64,000 bases of DNA from Ferrimonas marina (GCF_900129905.1 NZ_FQXG01000003.1:239771-303770), one strand, 5' to 3'; shown: positions 24,844 to 33,131, counted from the stretch's first letter. Translations and numbers: made by a program. The notes: a model not told the origin generated them from the letters alone.

Positions 24844-24859
24844 ATATACCAAAGTATAT
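24844..24859 (-). promoter_or_regulatory. Operator site 2 (ATATAC-CAAA-GTATAT) inside a sigma70 promoter
   Basis: -35 TTGCAC (24871-24866), 17-bp spacer, -10 TATATT (24848-24843), with the palindrome spanning the -10 and downstream spacer. Controls the 24804 to 21570 operon. Confidence 0.75.
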
Positions 24860-25018
24860 CGACGTGTGCAATCTTTGTTCGTCACAAAGTGGTTGGAATC
24901 GCATCGGAATTTGACTCAGTAATCACGGTTGACAAGATGGTAAAAAACGTTAATTTGTTGGTGTTTTGATTTGAGTTTGAATGCTCAAATATGCAGCAAA
25001 AGTAGGAGAGTGTGCAGG

Positions 25019-25375
25019 ATGGCGCTGGAGCAGTTAACAGCGGATGAGTTGGCAGAGGCGGCAAGTTTCGCCGGGATCGTCTACGACGGTCAGCCAAAGC
25101 CTGGCCGTGCCTACCGGTTGCCGGTGCTGTTCAATAGCCAACAGTTGTACGATGAGCTGGTCAGTTCCGGGGTGCTAATGCGCTTTGCCCTGGACGAAGA
25201 CGAAGCGGAAACCGAGTTTCACCTGAATCGGCACAGCCCCATCTGGATGGACAATCAGGACGGCAGTGAATCTCTTTACGAAGGCTTATTCATGCGTCTG
25301 GAGGAGATGCCAGAGGAGGGGACCTACCCCTTGGGCACCTGCTTAGACACCCGCGCTATCAGGCAGGCTGTGTGA
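25019..25375 (+). CDS. Hypothetical protein (118 aa)
   Basis: Acidic protein (LDEDEAETEFHLN) without known domain. ATG at 25019 is preceded by AGGAG about 10 bases upstream. It overlaps the start of the next gene by one base (TGATG), so the pair is translationally coupled. The divergent region to 24804 (about 215 bp) holds the minus-strand operator and a plus promoter I could not define. Confidence 0.65.
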   Translation: MALEQLTADELAEAASFAGIVYDGQPKPGRAYRLPVLFNSQQLYDELVSSGVLMRFALDEDEAETEFHLNRHSPIWMDNQDGSESLYEGLFMRLEEMPEEGTYPLGTCLDTRAIRQAV

Positions 25376-25725
25376 TGACGTTGGCCGGACTCAAAGACTT
25401 TGCCCTGGAGGTGCTGGTGGGGAAGCGACACTATCCGCTGCAGGTGGAAAACTGGGGGGCCGACACCTACATCGTGGGGTCTAAAGGCCATCATGATCTG
25501 GATGAGTTCATGGCGCAGGTGCGCAAGGACTTCGATTGGCCGCTGGGGATGCCGGAGCACATCTACCTTAAGGCTGTGCCCGGTCGGGATGGCACCGAGT
25601 ACCGCTTGGCAACCAAGAACACGCGAGGGGCATTCCCTGCCACCCAGGCGGTTGAGCAGTACGGCGAGTATCGCTATGAGGCGATCCGTGCCCGTGAACA
25701 GGGCGTGGAACGACAGGCGCAGTGA
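25375..25725 (+). CDS. Hypothetical protein (116 aa), coupled partner of the 25019 gene
   Basis: Starts at the ATG overlapping the stop of the preceding gene (TGATG). The product has a conserved-looking WGADTYIVGSKGHHDLDEF segment and ends with an RYEAIRAREQG helix. No recognised family. Followed 11 bp later by a strong terminator. Confidence 0.6.
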   Translation: MTLAGLKDFALEVLVGKRHYPLQVENWGADTYIVGSKGHHDLDEFMAQVRKDFDWPLGMPEHIYLKAVPGRDGTEYRLATKNTRGAFPATQAVEQYGEYRYEAIRAREQGVERQAQ

Positions 25726-25735
25726 GCAAGCAGCA

Positions 25736-25762
25736 GAAAGGGGGCCCAGCGGCCCCCTTTTT
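25736..25762 (+). terminator. Rho-independent terminator
   Basis: AAAGGGGGCC/GGCCCCCTTT stem with loop CAGC and T5. It ends the 25019-25725 operon, faced by the minus gene ending at 25781. Confidence 0.85.
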
Positions 25763-25780
25763 AATGTCCCCAGGTGGGGA

Positions 25781-26128
25781 TTAATGGGTGGGCGTGTTGG
25801 CTAGCTGGCGTAGCTGCTTACCCCAGGTTTGCTCCAGTGAGGACGCCAGGGCGCCGCGCAGCATCGGTAGCTTGCCTTGGTGCTCGCTGTACAGTTGGGC
25901 CCAGCGTTGGACTCCGGTGCGGGAGAAGAACGCCTGTGTCGCCTTGGCGGCGTTGCGTTCACGCAGTTGGCTGCGTAGCTCAGCGCCGAGCTGATCGCTC
26001 AGCTGTGCCTTTCCCTGGGCCTCAGCGTGCATTTGTTGGCACTGGGTGTTCCAGGCGACATCAGATAATTCACGGCACTGCTGTGCCAGGTGCTGGGCAA
26101 TCTGAGTCTGAAGTGCGTGCTGTTCCAT
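25781..26128 (-). CDS. Small all-helical hypothetical protein
   Basis: 115 residues, Gln/Leu/Ala-rich and entirely helical by composition, with a predicted coiled-coil segment (residues about 4-60). No known family. Start ATG preceded by AAGGAATCGCCCGC. Downstream of, and on the same strand as, the GIY-YIG gene. Confidence 0.55.
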   Translation of the reverse strand: MEQHALQTQIAQHLAQQCRELSDVAWNTQCQQMHAEAQGKAQLSDQLGAELRSQLRERNAAKATQAFFSRTGVQRWAQLYSEHQGKLPMLRGALASSLEQTWGKQLRQLANTPTH

Positions 26129-26182
26129 GCGGGCGATTCCTTGTTGTGTCGGGCAATACGCTATCGGTGTTTGCCCTTGTGA

Positions 26183-27115
26183 TCAAATGGATCCGAAGCG
26201 GTCCTCGTAGAACGTGCCGTCCCACCGGCAGTAGATGGGGTTATCAGCCTTGTAGATCTCGTTGTCCGAGGGTGCGAGAAAGTGAATGAGGATCTGTTCT
26301 AGGACCGGGCGCTTCTGCGGCCAGAAGTAGGCTCGGTAGCCGTGTTTAAAGTAGCCGTGCTGGGAAAGCCGCTTTCGCAGACTGACAGAAGTTTTGCCAA
26401 CATAGGCAACGTCGCGACCTTTGATGAAGGCGTAGTCTCCCGGGGAGTTAGGCGCGAGCTTGTGGCTGTCACAGCTGTTGGTGCGGCTGGGGTGCAGTAG
26501 GGGGTAACCGGCGGGGTCTAACAGCCAGGGGGTAGGCCGTTGGTAGCGCGGCATGAGGATCTTGTGGTGCTTGGTGTAAGGGCGGCCAGGCCGGTAGCCC
26601 TGCACCGGGGTGATGAGTTCGTCGCAGAAGATTTCGCCAGGGCCACGGGTGCCGCTGCCACGCCTTCTTTGTCGATGGTGCGGCAGTCTGCCTTCCATCT
26701 GCCAGGGGGATTCAAAGTGCGCGTAGCTGGCGGGATCTGGAAAAAACTGCGGTTCGGGAAACGGAATAGTCAGGCCCTGGCGCCGGCGCCGGTCAGGGCA
26801 TACCAGGGCAGTGGCCACATTGTGGTGATGGGTGCTGCCAACATAGCCCATCAGTTCCAGGGCAACTCGGATATCGCCCTCAGGGATGCGGCAGCCGGCC
26901 CAATCTTCCACAAGGTGGTGAAGATAAGGTTGGTGCGGGGCTCGGGAGCGGGGGTGCTTGAGAAATCGCTGTGGTCCAAGCCAGGCTAGGCAAAGCCGCA
27001 CGGTGTGGACGTTGCCAAAATGGTCAATGCGCCCGCCTCGGGATAAGCGCTGGCGCACCTTGGTGCCCGCCTCCCAGATGGTGCGGTCAGTGAGTTGCTC
27101 TGGAGTAACGGTCAT
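26183..27115 (-). CDS. GIY-YIG-like nuclease-domain protein
   Basis: The C-terminal 100 residues hold GDYAFIKGRDVAYVGKTSVSLRKRLSQHGYFKHGYRAYFWPQKRPVLEQILIHFLAP. Tyr (YAFI) and YVGKT correspond to the two GIY-YIG strands, with RKRL, His and the metal-binding Glu (LEQIL) following. The N-terminal 200 residues are a distinct Arg/Pro-rich region (HTVRLCLAWLGPQ, CPDRRRRQGL), likely for target recognition. Length 310 aa. Start ATG with GGAG 10 bases upstream. It is not associated with a methylase, so not a clear restriction enzyme; phage-type homing or repair use is possible. Confidence 0.7.
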   Translation of the reverse strand: MTVTPEQLTDRTIWEAGTKVRQRLSRGGRIDHFGNVHTVRLCLAWLGPQRFLKHPRSRAPHQPYLHHLVEDWAGCRIPEGDIRVALELMGYVGSTHHHNVATALVCPDRRRRQGLTIPFPEPQFFPDPASYAHFESPWQMEGRLPHHRQRRRGSGTRGPGEIFCDELITPVQGYRPGRPYTKHHKILMPRYQRPTPWLLDPAGYPLLHPSRTNSCDSHKLAPNSPGDYAFIKGRDVAYVGKTSVSLRKRLSQHGYFKHGYRAYFWPQKRPVLEQILIHFLAPSDNEIYKADNPIYCRWDGTFYEDRFGSI

Positions 27116-27212
27116 AGCTTGGGTCTCCGGGGCCGGTTTCACCGGTGGATGGCACCATTTGGTAAGCCGGCCTTGGTAAAATTAAGGTAGTTGAACGATT
27201 AAGGTGATCACG

Positions 27213-27722
27213 ATGAAGGTGCGGGAGTTTGGGCTCTGCCAGAACAAGGGGTTGGTGTACAGCTATGCCGAAGTGCTGCTGGCCGGTGGGCAGCGGGTTT
27301 TTGCCGTAGAATTTAACAGTGGCAAAGACCGGGTGGCCGAACGTGAGGTGCTGGCCAACTTCAAGTGTGAGGTAGAGCGCGCGTTTGGCAATCCGGGGTT
27401 GTTCAGCGAACAGCGTAATCAGGAGTTTGCGCAGGTTCCGGCTGAGTTTTTCGCCAACCAGTTTCGTCCGACCGAGCGGCAGTGTGACGGAAGCACCGCC
27501 TACCGTATCTATTACACCGGCGATGAGATGGCCACCCTCGTCGATGATCCCAATGCCCTGCTGGCCTTGGCCAAACAGGCAGAGTACGAGGGCAACGGGT
27601 TTGCGTTGTCGAGCCTGGACGCGGCCGGCAAGCACACCCGCCTGACGCTCTGTGGCGATGGCGAAGGCGCATGCCTGCGCAAGGAAGTGGCGGAGGTTGG
27701 CAGCTACGGCATGGACCGTTAA
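27213..27722 (+). CDS. Hypothetical protein (169 aa)
   Basis: Alpha/beta protein with regularly spaced hydrophobic strands (YAEVLLAGGQRVFAVEFN); no recognised motif. Start ATG preceded by AAGGTGATCACG; a GTG three codons earlier is possible. Divergent from the GIY-YIG gene, with a short shared region. Confidence 0.6.
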   Translation: MKVREFGLCQNKGLVYSYAEVLLAGGQRVFAVEFNSGKDRVAEREVLANFKCEVERAFGNPGLFSEQRNQEFAQVPAEFFANQFRPTERQCDGSTAYRIYYTGDEMATLVDDPNALLALAKQAEYEGNGFALSSLDAAGKHTRLTLCGDGEGACLRKEVAEVGSYGMDR

Positions 27723-27820
27723 AGCATTCCTGGGCGACCACATGCCTTGCGACTGCCGCCGAACTGGTGGCAGTTTTTGTTGGACCTGGCGGAGGGGCAA
27801 GGACACGTTATCTTGACCGT

Positions 27821-28297
27821 TTAGTCGTCCAGTTCGATTTCGAGTGCATCCTCTAGGCCGTAGGCATCCTCCATTGCCTCAAGCAGGGCGCCAGCTTGCT
27901 CATCCTTAAGTAGGGGCGTCACAGCGCGGAATGCAGCCTCTAGCACATCCAATTCTGCTTCCAGTCCATCTTCGCCCCCTTTCGTTTCAGCTCCGGTGCA
28001 AACAATGCCCCAAGCCCACTCTGCGTTATCGTGGTGCTTTGTGAGATCCAGGGAGTCACGTTTGGCTTGGGCATGCTGGGTAAACCAGTCTTCACCGAGG
28101 TGTTCTTCTTGGGCCATTAGGTCCAGTAGCTCGGATACCGAGGTTGGGGGCGCGAGATAAAGGGCCTCCCGAACGGCGTCTTGCAGATCGCCGGCCTCGT
28201 GCTCAGGATCCGAGTCTGTACCATGTTCTTTGGCGGCGCGAAGGATTGCGTTACCGAGGGCTTTCAGGGTGATGTCGCGTTGAGTTAAGTGGTTCAT
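27821..28297 (-). CDS. Acidic helical hypothetical protein
   Basis: 158 residues, strongly acidic throughout (DAYGLEDALEIELDD at the C-terminus). Predicted all helical; could be a DNA mimic or a small regulatory subunit. It is the last gene of the minus run that starts at 29162 and is controlled by operator site 3. No family recognised. Confidence 0.6.
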   Translation of the reverse strand: MNHLTQRDITLKALGNAILRAAKEHGTDSDPEHEAGDLQDAVREALYLAPPTSVSELLDLMAQEEHLGEDWFTQHAQAKRDSLDLTKHHDNAEWAWGIVCTGAETKGGEDGLEAELDVLEAAFRAVTPLLKDEQAGALLEAMEDAYGLEDALEIELDD

Positions 28298-28351
28298 GAT
28301 GGCTCTCTTCTCTAGCAGGTAGGGCGGGTCAATGCGTTGCTGCTCGCTCTG

Positions 28352-28483
28352 CTATTGCCAGACAAAGTTGATGAAATCAAACCAGCGCTGAGTGGTCTTA
28401 CTCTTGCGACAAGACTGCACAGCTTTGCTGGCGGTGTAGGAATGATCGAAGCGAAGGGCCTCGGGTGTCGGCGTGTGCCACAT
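28352..28483 (-). CDS. Possible small ORF (43 aa)
   Basis: Reads MWHTPTPEALRFDHSYTASK ... FDFINFVWQ, a believable amphipathic small protein, but the ribosome site is weak (no clear SD before the ATG). It lies between the 28507 and 27821 genes on the same strand and would fill a 210-bp gap. Low confidence. Confidence 0.35.
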   Translation of the reverse strand: MWHTPTPEALRFDHSYTASKAVQSCRKSKTTQRWFDFINFVWQ

Positions 28484-28506
28484 AGTGGGGCCCAAGCGAG
28501 GGCCGT

Positions 28507-28965
28507 TTAGTTTCCGCCGACCACTTCGATGTACTCGGACAGCAGGTCTAGCTTGCCGTCGACTTTGAGCTGTTCATAGATAAACTGCTCAAATTCATTG
28601 TCGAGGTCGATCTCGGCGACTGTGCCCTCGTCTTTGGTGATGGCGCTGATGAGGGCAAACAGAAAGGTCTTGGCCTCGATGTTGTCCTCGTGCATGCCGA
28701 GGTTGGCCAGGTATGCAGTCAGTTCCAGTTTGAGTCTTTCGGTTCCGACCAACTCCATGAATTCAGCCAGGTGCTCAGCTTTACCGTCGCGCTTAATGGT
28801 TTCATAGAGATCCCGTTGATTCGGGTTGCTGACGTCCAGTTGCGCAGGGGAGAGGCTTTTCCCAGCGATGACCAAGCCGACTTGAAGCAGGAAGATGATG
28901 ATTTCTGATTGGTGGTAGTCAGAAGTCAACTGGTGGCAATAGTCCTGCATTTCCGCTTTGTTCAT
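28507..28965 (-). CDS. Hypothetical protein (152 aa)
   Basis: Acidic, all-helical protein made of two similar-looking halves (LVIAGKSLSPAQLDVSNPNQRDLYETIKRDGKAEHLAEFMELVG and the later DNEFEQFIYEQLKVDGKLDLLSEYIEVVG), suggesting an internal duplication. The ATG at 28965 has a perfect AAGGAGGGG upstream; a GTG nine codons earlier exists. Second gene of the site 3 operon; function unknown. Confidence 0.7.
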   Translation of the reverse strand: MNKAEMQDYCHQLTSDYHQSEIIIFLLQVGLVIAGKSLSPAQLDVSNPNQRDLYETIKRDGKAEHLAEFMELVGTERLKLELTAYLANLGMHEDNIEAKTFLFALISAITKDEGTVAEIDLDNEFEQFIYEQLKVDGKLDLLSEYIEVVGGN

Positions 28966-28988
28966 AATCCCCTCCTTGGGCACTGGCT

Positions 28989-29162
28989 TCACCAGCGTTT
29001 GCGTCGATGGTGAAGCAGTTTTTTCAAGGGCCCGCCTGCCTTTGGTAAAGGACTGGCTTGCTCCTTCTCAATGGGTTGAAACTGCCTGTCCTCTATCAGC
29101 GGCTCTGCCTTGGGCAGATTGCTGGTGAGAACAAGGCCCACAGCCCGGTATAGCTTAGTCAT
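28989..29162 (-). CDS. Small basic protein (57 aa), first gene of the site 3 operon
   Basis: MTKLYRAVGLVLTSNLPKAE with a very basic C-terminus (KKLLHHRRKRW). SD GGGAG is 8 bases before the ATG. It ends 24 bp before the ATG of the 28507 gene. The promoter with operator site 3 is about 125 bp upstream. Basic, small, strongly expressed-looking; possibly a leader or DNA-binding protein. Confidence 0.6.
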   Translation of the reverse strand: MTKLYRAVGLVLTSNLPKAEPLIEDRQFQPIEKEQASPLPKAGGPLKKLLHHRRKRW

Positions 29163-29288
29163 TGCAGGTCACTCCCTTGGGAAAATCCGTCGCCATTGAG
29201 CGATAGCCTACCACGCTTAGCGGGGGCTGGCAGGGCCCGATTGCCCTGCCTTGACCATATAAATATCTTACTAAAATCCTGCTCGCAA

Positions 29289-29304
29289 GTATACAAAAAT
29301 ATAT
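29289..29304 (-). promoter_or_regulatory. Operator site 3 (GTATAC-AAAA-ATATAT)
   Basis: One mismatch from a perfect palindrome. A minus-strand promoter is readable: TTACCC (29316-29311), 17 bp, TATACT (29293-29288), with the operator filling the -10 and downstream spacer. It drives the 29162, 28965 and 28297 genes. Confidence 0.65.
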
Positions 29305-29307
29305 CAA

Positions 29308-29916
29308 TCAGGGTAATTTAATCTTCGCGGTTTCGTCGTGTTCTTCGTGGACCGAATCAATCTGGGTGTCGTAGCGAACACGCTCGGCTTTGCCCAGTTC
29401 AATCAACTGGTTCATCGCTTCAAGCACGTTGCCGGTCTCGGCTAAGGCGTCGTCAAAATCCGCTTGGTCCGCTTGGTACTCCACCTCCTCATTGACGGTA
29501 GCGTCGACAAGCCGCTGCTTGAGCAGGGTCACCTGAGGTTGGGCGGGGATGTCGCTGGCGGTGGGCTTGGCTGGCTCCGGCTCGTCCCAGTCAATGCCTT
29601 CGAGAACATGTTCTTCCGTCCCCAAAGTGCCGGTCAGGCCACATTTGACGCACTGCACGTCGATATAGATGTCGACGTCGGGGCTTCGATATGTCTGGGA
29701 CCAGTCAATCTCGTGGTTGCACTTGGCTGGGTCTTGCAGACTGTAGTCCGGCGCGTTGGGTTCACCGGCGGCGCTGATCAGCTGGTCAATCGTCTTGGCA
29801 CACAAGCCAGTGGCACTGGAGAGCTGGTCAAGCACAGCGTCATTGGCCGGGAACTGCTGGGCGTAGGCGGCGAGCAGGCGACGAAGCTTCTCGCTGGTTC
29901 CGAATTCGTTGATCAT
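29308..29916 (-). CDS. Zinc-finger-like hypothetical protein
   Basis: 202 residues. The N-terminal 55 are helical (KLRRLLAAYAQQF). KCNHEID and VQCVKCG provide a plausible Cys/His zinc site (about residues 65-92). A strongly acidic, Pro-rich linker follows, then a helical C-terminal part. Third gene of the operon that starts with methyltransferase B (31910, 30422, 29916); its start ATG lacks a strong ribosome site. Confidence 0.6.
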   Translation of the reverse strand: MINEFGTSEKLRRLLAAYAQQFPANDAVLDQLSSATGLCAKTIDQLISAAGEPNAPDYSLQDPAKCNHEIDWSQTYRSPDVDIYIDVQCVKCGLTGTLGTEEHVLEGIDWDEPEPAKPTASDIPAQPQVTLLKQRLVDATVNEEVEYQADQADFDDALAETGNVLEAMNQLIELGKAERVRYDTQIDSVHEEHDETAKIKLP

Positions 29917-29999
29917 AGTTGTTTCCCTTGTCTGGGTCTGGGAGCGGGCTGGGCATCAGTCATCGCTCCCCTGGTAATTCGTGTGTGGGCAATCCCGGG

Positions 30000-30422
30000 T
30001 TAGCTGGCAGCGCCGGGGGAGGGCACACCGCCCTCGACCAAATACAGCTCCATACCGTTGGCCGGGTGGAACACCGGGTCGCTGTCCTCCAGTGACTGCA
30101 GGTAGCTGCCATCAAGGCCAATCATGGCGTGTGAGGTGCGGTCTTTGTAGATGGACACCGCCACCTCGCCTTGGGTGTCCGGGTCAATGACGGTGACGTC
30201 GATGACGTGATCGGCTTGGCCGGACTGGTTCTCCGGAGCGAGGTTGATTTGCTCGCACAGTGCTTCAATCTCATCGGCATTGAGCGGGGCAGTGCCATCG
30301 CGGAAGTGCGCCATGTCAGTGAACAGGTTGTCCCGCTCTTGCTCCGGGGTTTGCTCGATGGTGTCCTGCATCATCCGCAGGGCGGCAAGAATGGTGGTGG
30401 TCTTTCGGTCGGTAAACATCAT
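30000..30422 (-). CDS. Hypothetical protein of the methyltransferase B operon
   Basis: 140 residues. Helical first half (ILAALRMMQDTIEQTPEQERDNLFTDMAHF), beta-rich second half. The double ATG at 30422 follows AAGGACCGTTGAA. No recognised family. It is immediately downstream of methyltransferase B (60-bp gap). Confidence 0.6.
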   Translation of the reverse strand: MMFTDRKTTTILAALRMMQDTIEQTPEQERDNLFTDMAHFRDGTAPLNADEIEALCEQINLAPENQSGQADHVIDVTVIDPDTQGEVAVSIYKDRTSHAMIGLDGSYLQSLEDSDPVFHPANGMELYLVEGGVPSPGAAS

Positions 30423-30482
30423 TTCAACGGTCCTTGTAACGGGTGAGGGGTGGTGGCGGGGCGGACCCGCCACCGGGTGGGG

Positions 30483-31910
30483 TTAGGCAGCAATGCGGGC
30501 GTTGGGGCTGACCGCAATCTTCTTCAGTTGCAGTGCCAGATGGTAGTACCACGACTCGGAGATATGGCCGATGAGGCCGTTACCGAGGATCTGGGTGGCG
30601 CCGGTGAAGGGCACGTTGTCCACCAGAGCCGGATCGATCTCTTTGGCGCGGCACTGTTCAAACTGGTTGAATAGGCGGTAAGTGTCCGGCTCAGTCGGAT
30701 GGGCGTAAAGCGGATCGGAGCTGCCACCTTTGTGGTACTGGGCGCGCAGGGTGCTGAGCTTGGATTCCGGGCCACGGTAAATCTGCATGGCAAAGCTGTT
30801 GCCCTTGGCCGCATCGCGCTTCTCTTTTTCGAACAGGTAGGATTTGTTACCCCAGCTGCGGTGGTCAAGCGGCACATCATCAAGGATGTCGGCAACGTTC
30901 TGGGCTGGGGTCCACAGCGGGACGATGTCATTGAGATCCAGCACCTGCCCCAGACCGGCGGAGGTGAACATCACGTACATGCGTTCGCGACCTTCCAGCG
31001 AGAACCCTTCGGCATTAGCGTTGATGTCCCGGCGCTGCATGTTGTAGCCCATATGGCGCATCACCGCGCAGAACACATGGAACGAGGCTTCGTTGGCAAA
31101 TCCCCGGACGTTCTCCATCATGATGATGGCGGGGTTGGTCTGCTCCACGAAGCGCGTGTAGAAATACACAAGATGCGCAGTCTGCTCGCTTTCGCCTTTC
31201 AGGCCCTTCTTGGATTTGCCGGCAATGCTGGCGTCGGTGCAAGACGGGGTGATGGAGGCGTAGTCGAGTTTCAGCTCGCTGTCGAAGTTCAGCGCCGCCA
31301 AGTCGCCTTCAATCAGCATGGAGCGCTCATCGAACAGGTGCGGGCAGTTCTGGGCTAGGTTTTCCACGGCATTGGCATCGAAGTCGATGGCCACCCGGAT
31401 GACGGAGGCCAGACCGGCGCGCTTGAAGCCTTTGTCGCCGCAGAAGTCCTTAGTGCCACCACCGGCGAACACGGAGCCCTTCTCCAAGGGCAGGCCGTTT
31501 TGTAGCTTGTGCAGCAGGCGTTCCTCGCGCTCCTTTTGCTTCTGGGCAATGCCGTCCACATTGAGGCGGATGAGGATCCCTTTCTCGGAGTGGAAGATGC
31601 GGATGTTACTGCCCTCGGGCACATCCTTGAGGGTAGGGCAGCGCATTTCAGAGATTTCGATCAGCGGCACTAGGCCTCGCGCGGTCTTGCGTTTGGAGAC
31701 GGTGAACTCACCGGCATCGCAGGTAAAGTCGAGCAGGATCTCACCCTTGGCGGCGTTCTCGGTGATGGTGTAGGGCGCGCCCGGGCTGGTGACCAGACCC
31801 AGTCGATGGCCCTCCAACCAGACCCGGTTCTCAACCTTGGGCGGCAGGTCGGGATTGGCTTTGTTCCTGCGCTCAACAGTGTTGATGGGCTTCAATTGAA
31901 GTAGTTTCAT
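30483..31910 (-). CDS. Orphan DNA cytosine-C5 methyltransferase B
   Basis: Motifs: SVFAGGGTKDF (motif I, about 146-156), acceptor strand VAIDFDANAVENLA, catalytic ASITPSCTDAS with Cys224 (PSC instead of the usual PCQ), ENV (266-268) and QGRERMYVMF (motif VIII). About 120 residues without similarity to known domains precede motif I. It differs from methyltransferase A in length and motif detail, so probably has another target sequence. Start ATG with GGAG 8 bases upstream; a sigma70 promoter with operator site 4 precedes it. No cognate endonuclease nearby. Confidence 0.9.
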   Translation of the reverse strand: MKLLQLKPINTVERRNKANPDLPPKVENRVWLEGHRLGLVTSPGAPYTITENAAKGEILLDFTCDAGEFTVSKRKTARGLVPLIEISEMRCPTLKDVPEGSNIRIFHSEKGILIRLNVDGIAQKQKEREERLLHKLQNGLPLEKGSVFAGGGTKDFCGDKGFKRAGLASVIRVAIDFDANAVENLAQNCPHLFDERSMLIEGDLAALNFDSELKLDYASITPSCTDASIAGKSKKGLKGESEQTAHLVYFYTRFVEQTNPAIIMMENVRGFANEASFHVFCAVMRHMGYNMQRRDINANAEGFSLEGRERMYVMFTSAGLGQVLDLNDIVPLWTPAQNVADILDDVPLDHRSWGNKSYLFEKEKRDAAKGNSFAMQIYRGPESKLSTLRAQYHKGGSSDPLYAHPTEPDTYRLFNQFEQCRAKEIDPALVDNVPFTGATQILGNGLIGHISESWYYHLALQLKKIAVSPNARIAA

Positions 31911-31930
31911 CACCGTAACTCCGTTTGTCA

Positions 31931-31946
31931 GTATATGTAAGTATAT
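31931..31946 (-). promoter_or_regulatory. Operator site 4 (GTATAT-GTAA-GTATAT) at the methyltransferase B promoter
   Basis: -35 TTGACC (31971-31966), 17-bp spacer, -10 TAATAT (31948-31943). The operator overlaps the -10 and start region. The left half-site has one mismatch (GTATAT for GTATAC). Confidence 0.7.
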
Positions 31947-32203
31947 TAGCAGGGCGGCAGGATCGGGTCAACAATAGGCAGTAAATAAACACGCATATTT
32001 AATGGTTTGCGGATGGTTGTTAGTCGGGTCAGTCATCTACGTTGGGTTTGGGCCAAGACCTGCGCCCTTGGATATTCTCAGCGGCAACTCACTTCGCTTG
32101 ATCAGTATTTTTCTGTTGTTCCTTAGGTTAAAGGCGCGCAGGAACGAGGTTTGACGATAACTTCATGATGAACCAGGGGAATTACTCTAAAAATCTGCCG
32201 TTG

Positions 32204-32219
32204 ATATACTTTCGTATAT
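32204..32219 (+). promoter_or_regulatory. Operator site 5 (ATATAC-TTTC-GTATAT)
   Basis: Perfect half-sites, lying next to a plus-strand promoter: TTCAAT (32219-32224), 17 bp, TATAAT (32242-32247). The operator ends at the -35. The transcript would enter the structured leader at 32261 and the 32490 gene. Confidence 0.65.
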
Positions 32220-32260
32220 TCAATTTGTGAGGTGGTTGCGTTATAATTAAGGGGTAGGAC

Positions 32261-32475
32261 AGATTCCCCGGGCAGGCCAAGATGGTTTGCCCCCGGGCAC
32301 AAAGCGTGAATAAGGTAGCGGCAATGTCGCTTGCTAATTCTGCTGGTGGTTCCGGGTCAGCTAAAGGCACTGGGGTCGGGAAAGGCAGTGCGGTGTGCGC
32401 ACTGAAATGACTTGGCGCCATTGGGTGCTGAAGACGGCCGCCTTGTTGCACGTTGCAGGCGGTGGGAATGAGTGG
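32261..32475 (+). ncRNA. Candidate structured leader RNA (gene-free 215 nt)
   Basis: GC-rich 215-nt stretch between a TATAAT promoter and the 32490 gene. Hairpins: 32267-32297 (CCCGGG ends with an inner bulged stem), 32317-32331 (AGCGGC/GTCGCT, 3-nt loop) and 32386-32404 (CAGTGCG/CGCACTG, 5-nt loop). CAGTGC (32386-32391) can instead pair with GCACTG at 32367-32372, so two exclusive folds exist, as in riboswitches and attenuators. A 42-codon ORF from 32282 reads through part of it but looks non-coding. Confidence 0.4.
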
Positions 32476-32489
32476 ACAGGAGAAGGTGC

Positions 32490-33008
32490 ATGAGCGCAGA
32501 AATGCCAACAAAGGTAGAAGGTCAGGACGGTATCAACAATAAGTTCACTGGTGGGCCCGTAACAGCGACTATGGGTGTCCGGCAGACAGCAGAGCTATGG
32601 CAGATGCTCGAGCAGGAACTGAAGGTGTTGGAAGAAACGGCACGGAAGAATGCGGAGTGGCAGTTGGCAGCAGGTTATGCCTTGAGTGGTGTCGATTGGG
32701 TGGAGATTGTGGCCGGCCCACAAGAACTCGGGCTTGGTAAGCGTGATCGCAACTGGGGCCGGGGGACGCCTTTGGCGGTAAGTCGGTCCGTTCGGGACTC
32801 GGTTATGACTGATAAGCTAGGCTTGGATCTGGTGCCGCAGCCCGATGATGCCTGTTCTCGGGGGATGATCAGCAACGCCTTTGATGAGGTGTTCGCCTAT
32901 AAGCTCAAGCATGGTCTGACCCAGTACCGTGGTACAAATCTGCATCCGGATGAGTACGACCGTCAGCGCAAGCTGAAGCGGGAGCAAGAGGCGGGTTTGG
33001 CCCGTTAG
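32490..33008 (+). CDS. Hypothetical regulon protein (172 aa)
   Basis: Soluble helical protein (TAELWQMLEQELKVLEETARKNAEWQ) with a basic C-terminus and no recognised domain; DRQRKLKREQEAGL at the end looks like a coiled-coil or RNA/DNA-binding helix. SD AGGAGAAGGTGC. Transcribed from the promoter at 32219-32247, under operator site 5, with a 240-nt structured leader. Confidence 0.6.
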   Translation: MSAEMPTKVEGQDGINNKFTGGPVTATMGVRQTAELWQMLEQELKVLEETARKNAEWQLAAGYALSGVDWVEIVAGPQELGLGKRDRNWGRGTPLAVSRSVRDSVMTDKLGLDLVPQPDDACSRGMISNAFDEVFAYKLKHGLTQYRGTNLHPDEYDRQRKLKREQEAGLAR

Positions 33009-33115
33009 CAGATGAGTCTGGTTGGCGGCTCGGTGGCGACACCGGGCCGATTTGGTTAGGGTCGGTGGGGCCTGAGAAATCGGCACTTATTTGGCAATTA
33101 TGCTGGCATCCATCC

Positions 33116-33131
33116 GTATACTTTAGTATAC
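33116..33131 (+). promoter_or_regulatory. Operator site 6 (perfect GTATAC-TTTA-GTATAC)
   Basis: Two perfect GTATAC half-sites. A -10-like TATACT lies at 33127-33132, within its right half. Drives the leader and 33381 gene. Confidence 0.75.

Noticed and set aside
29229-29250. Terminator hairpin GGCAGGGC/GCCCTGCC
   Set aside because: The stem is good, but no T-run follows on either strand and it lies between the promoter carrying operator site 3 and its first gene; function unclear.
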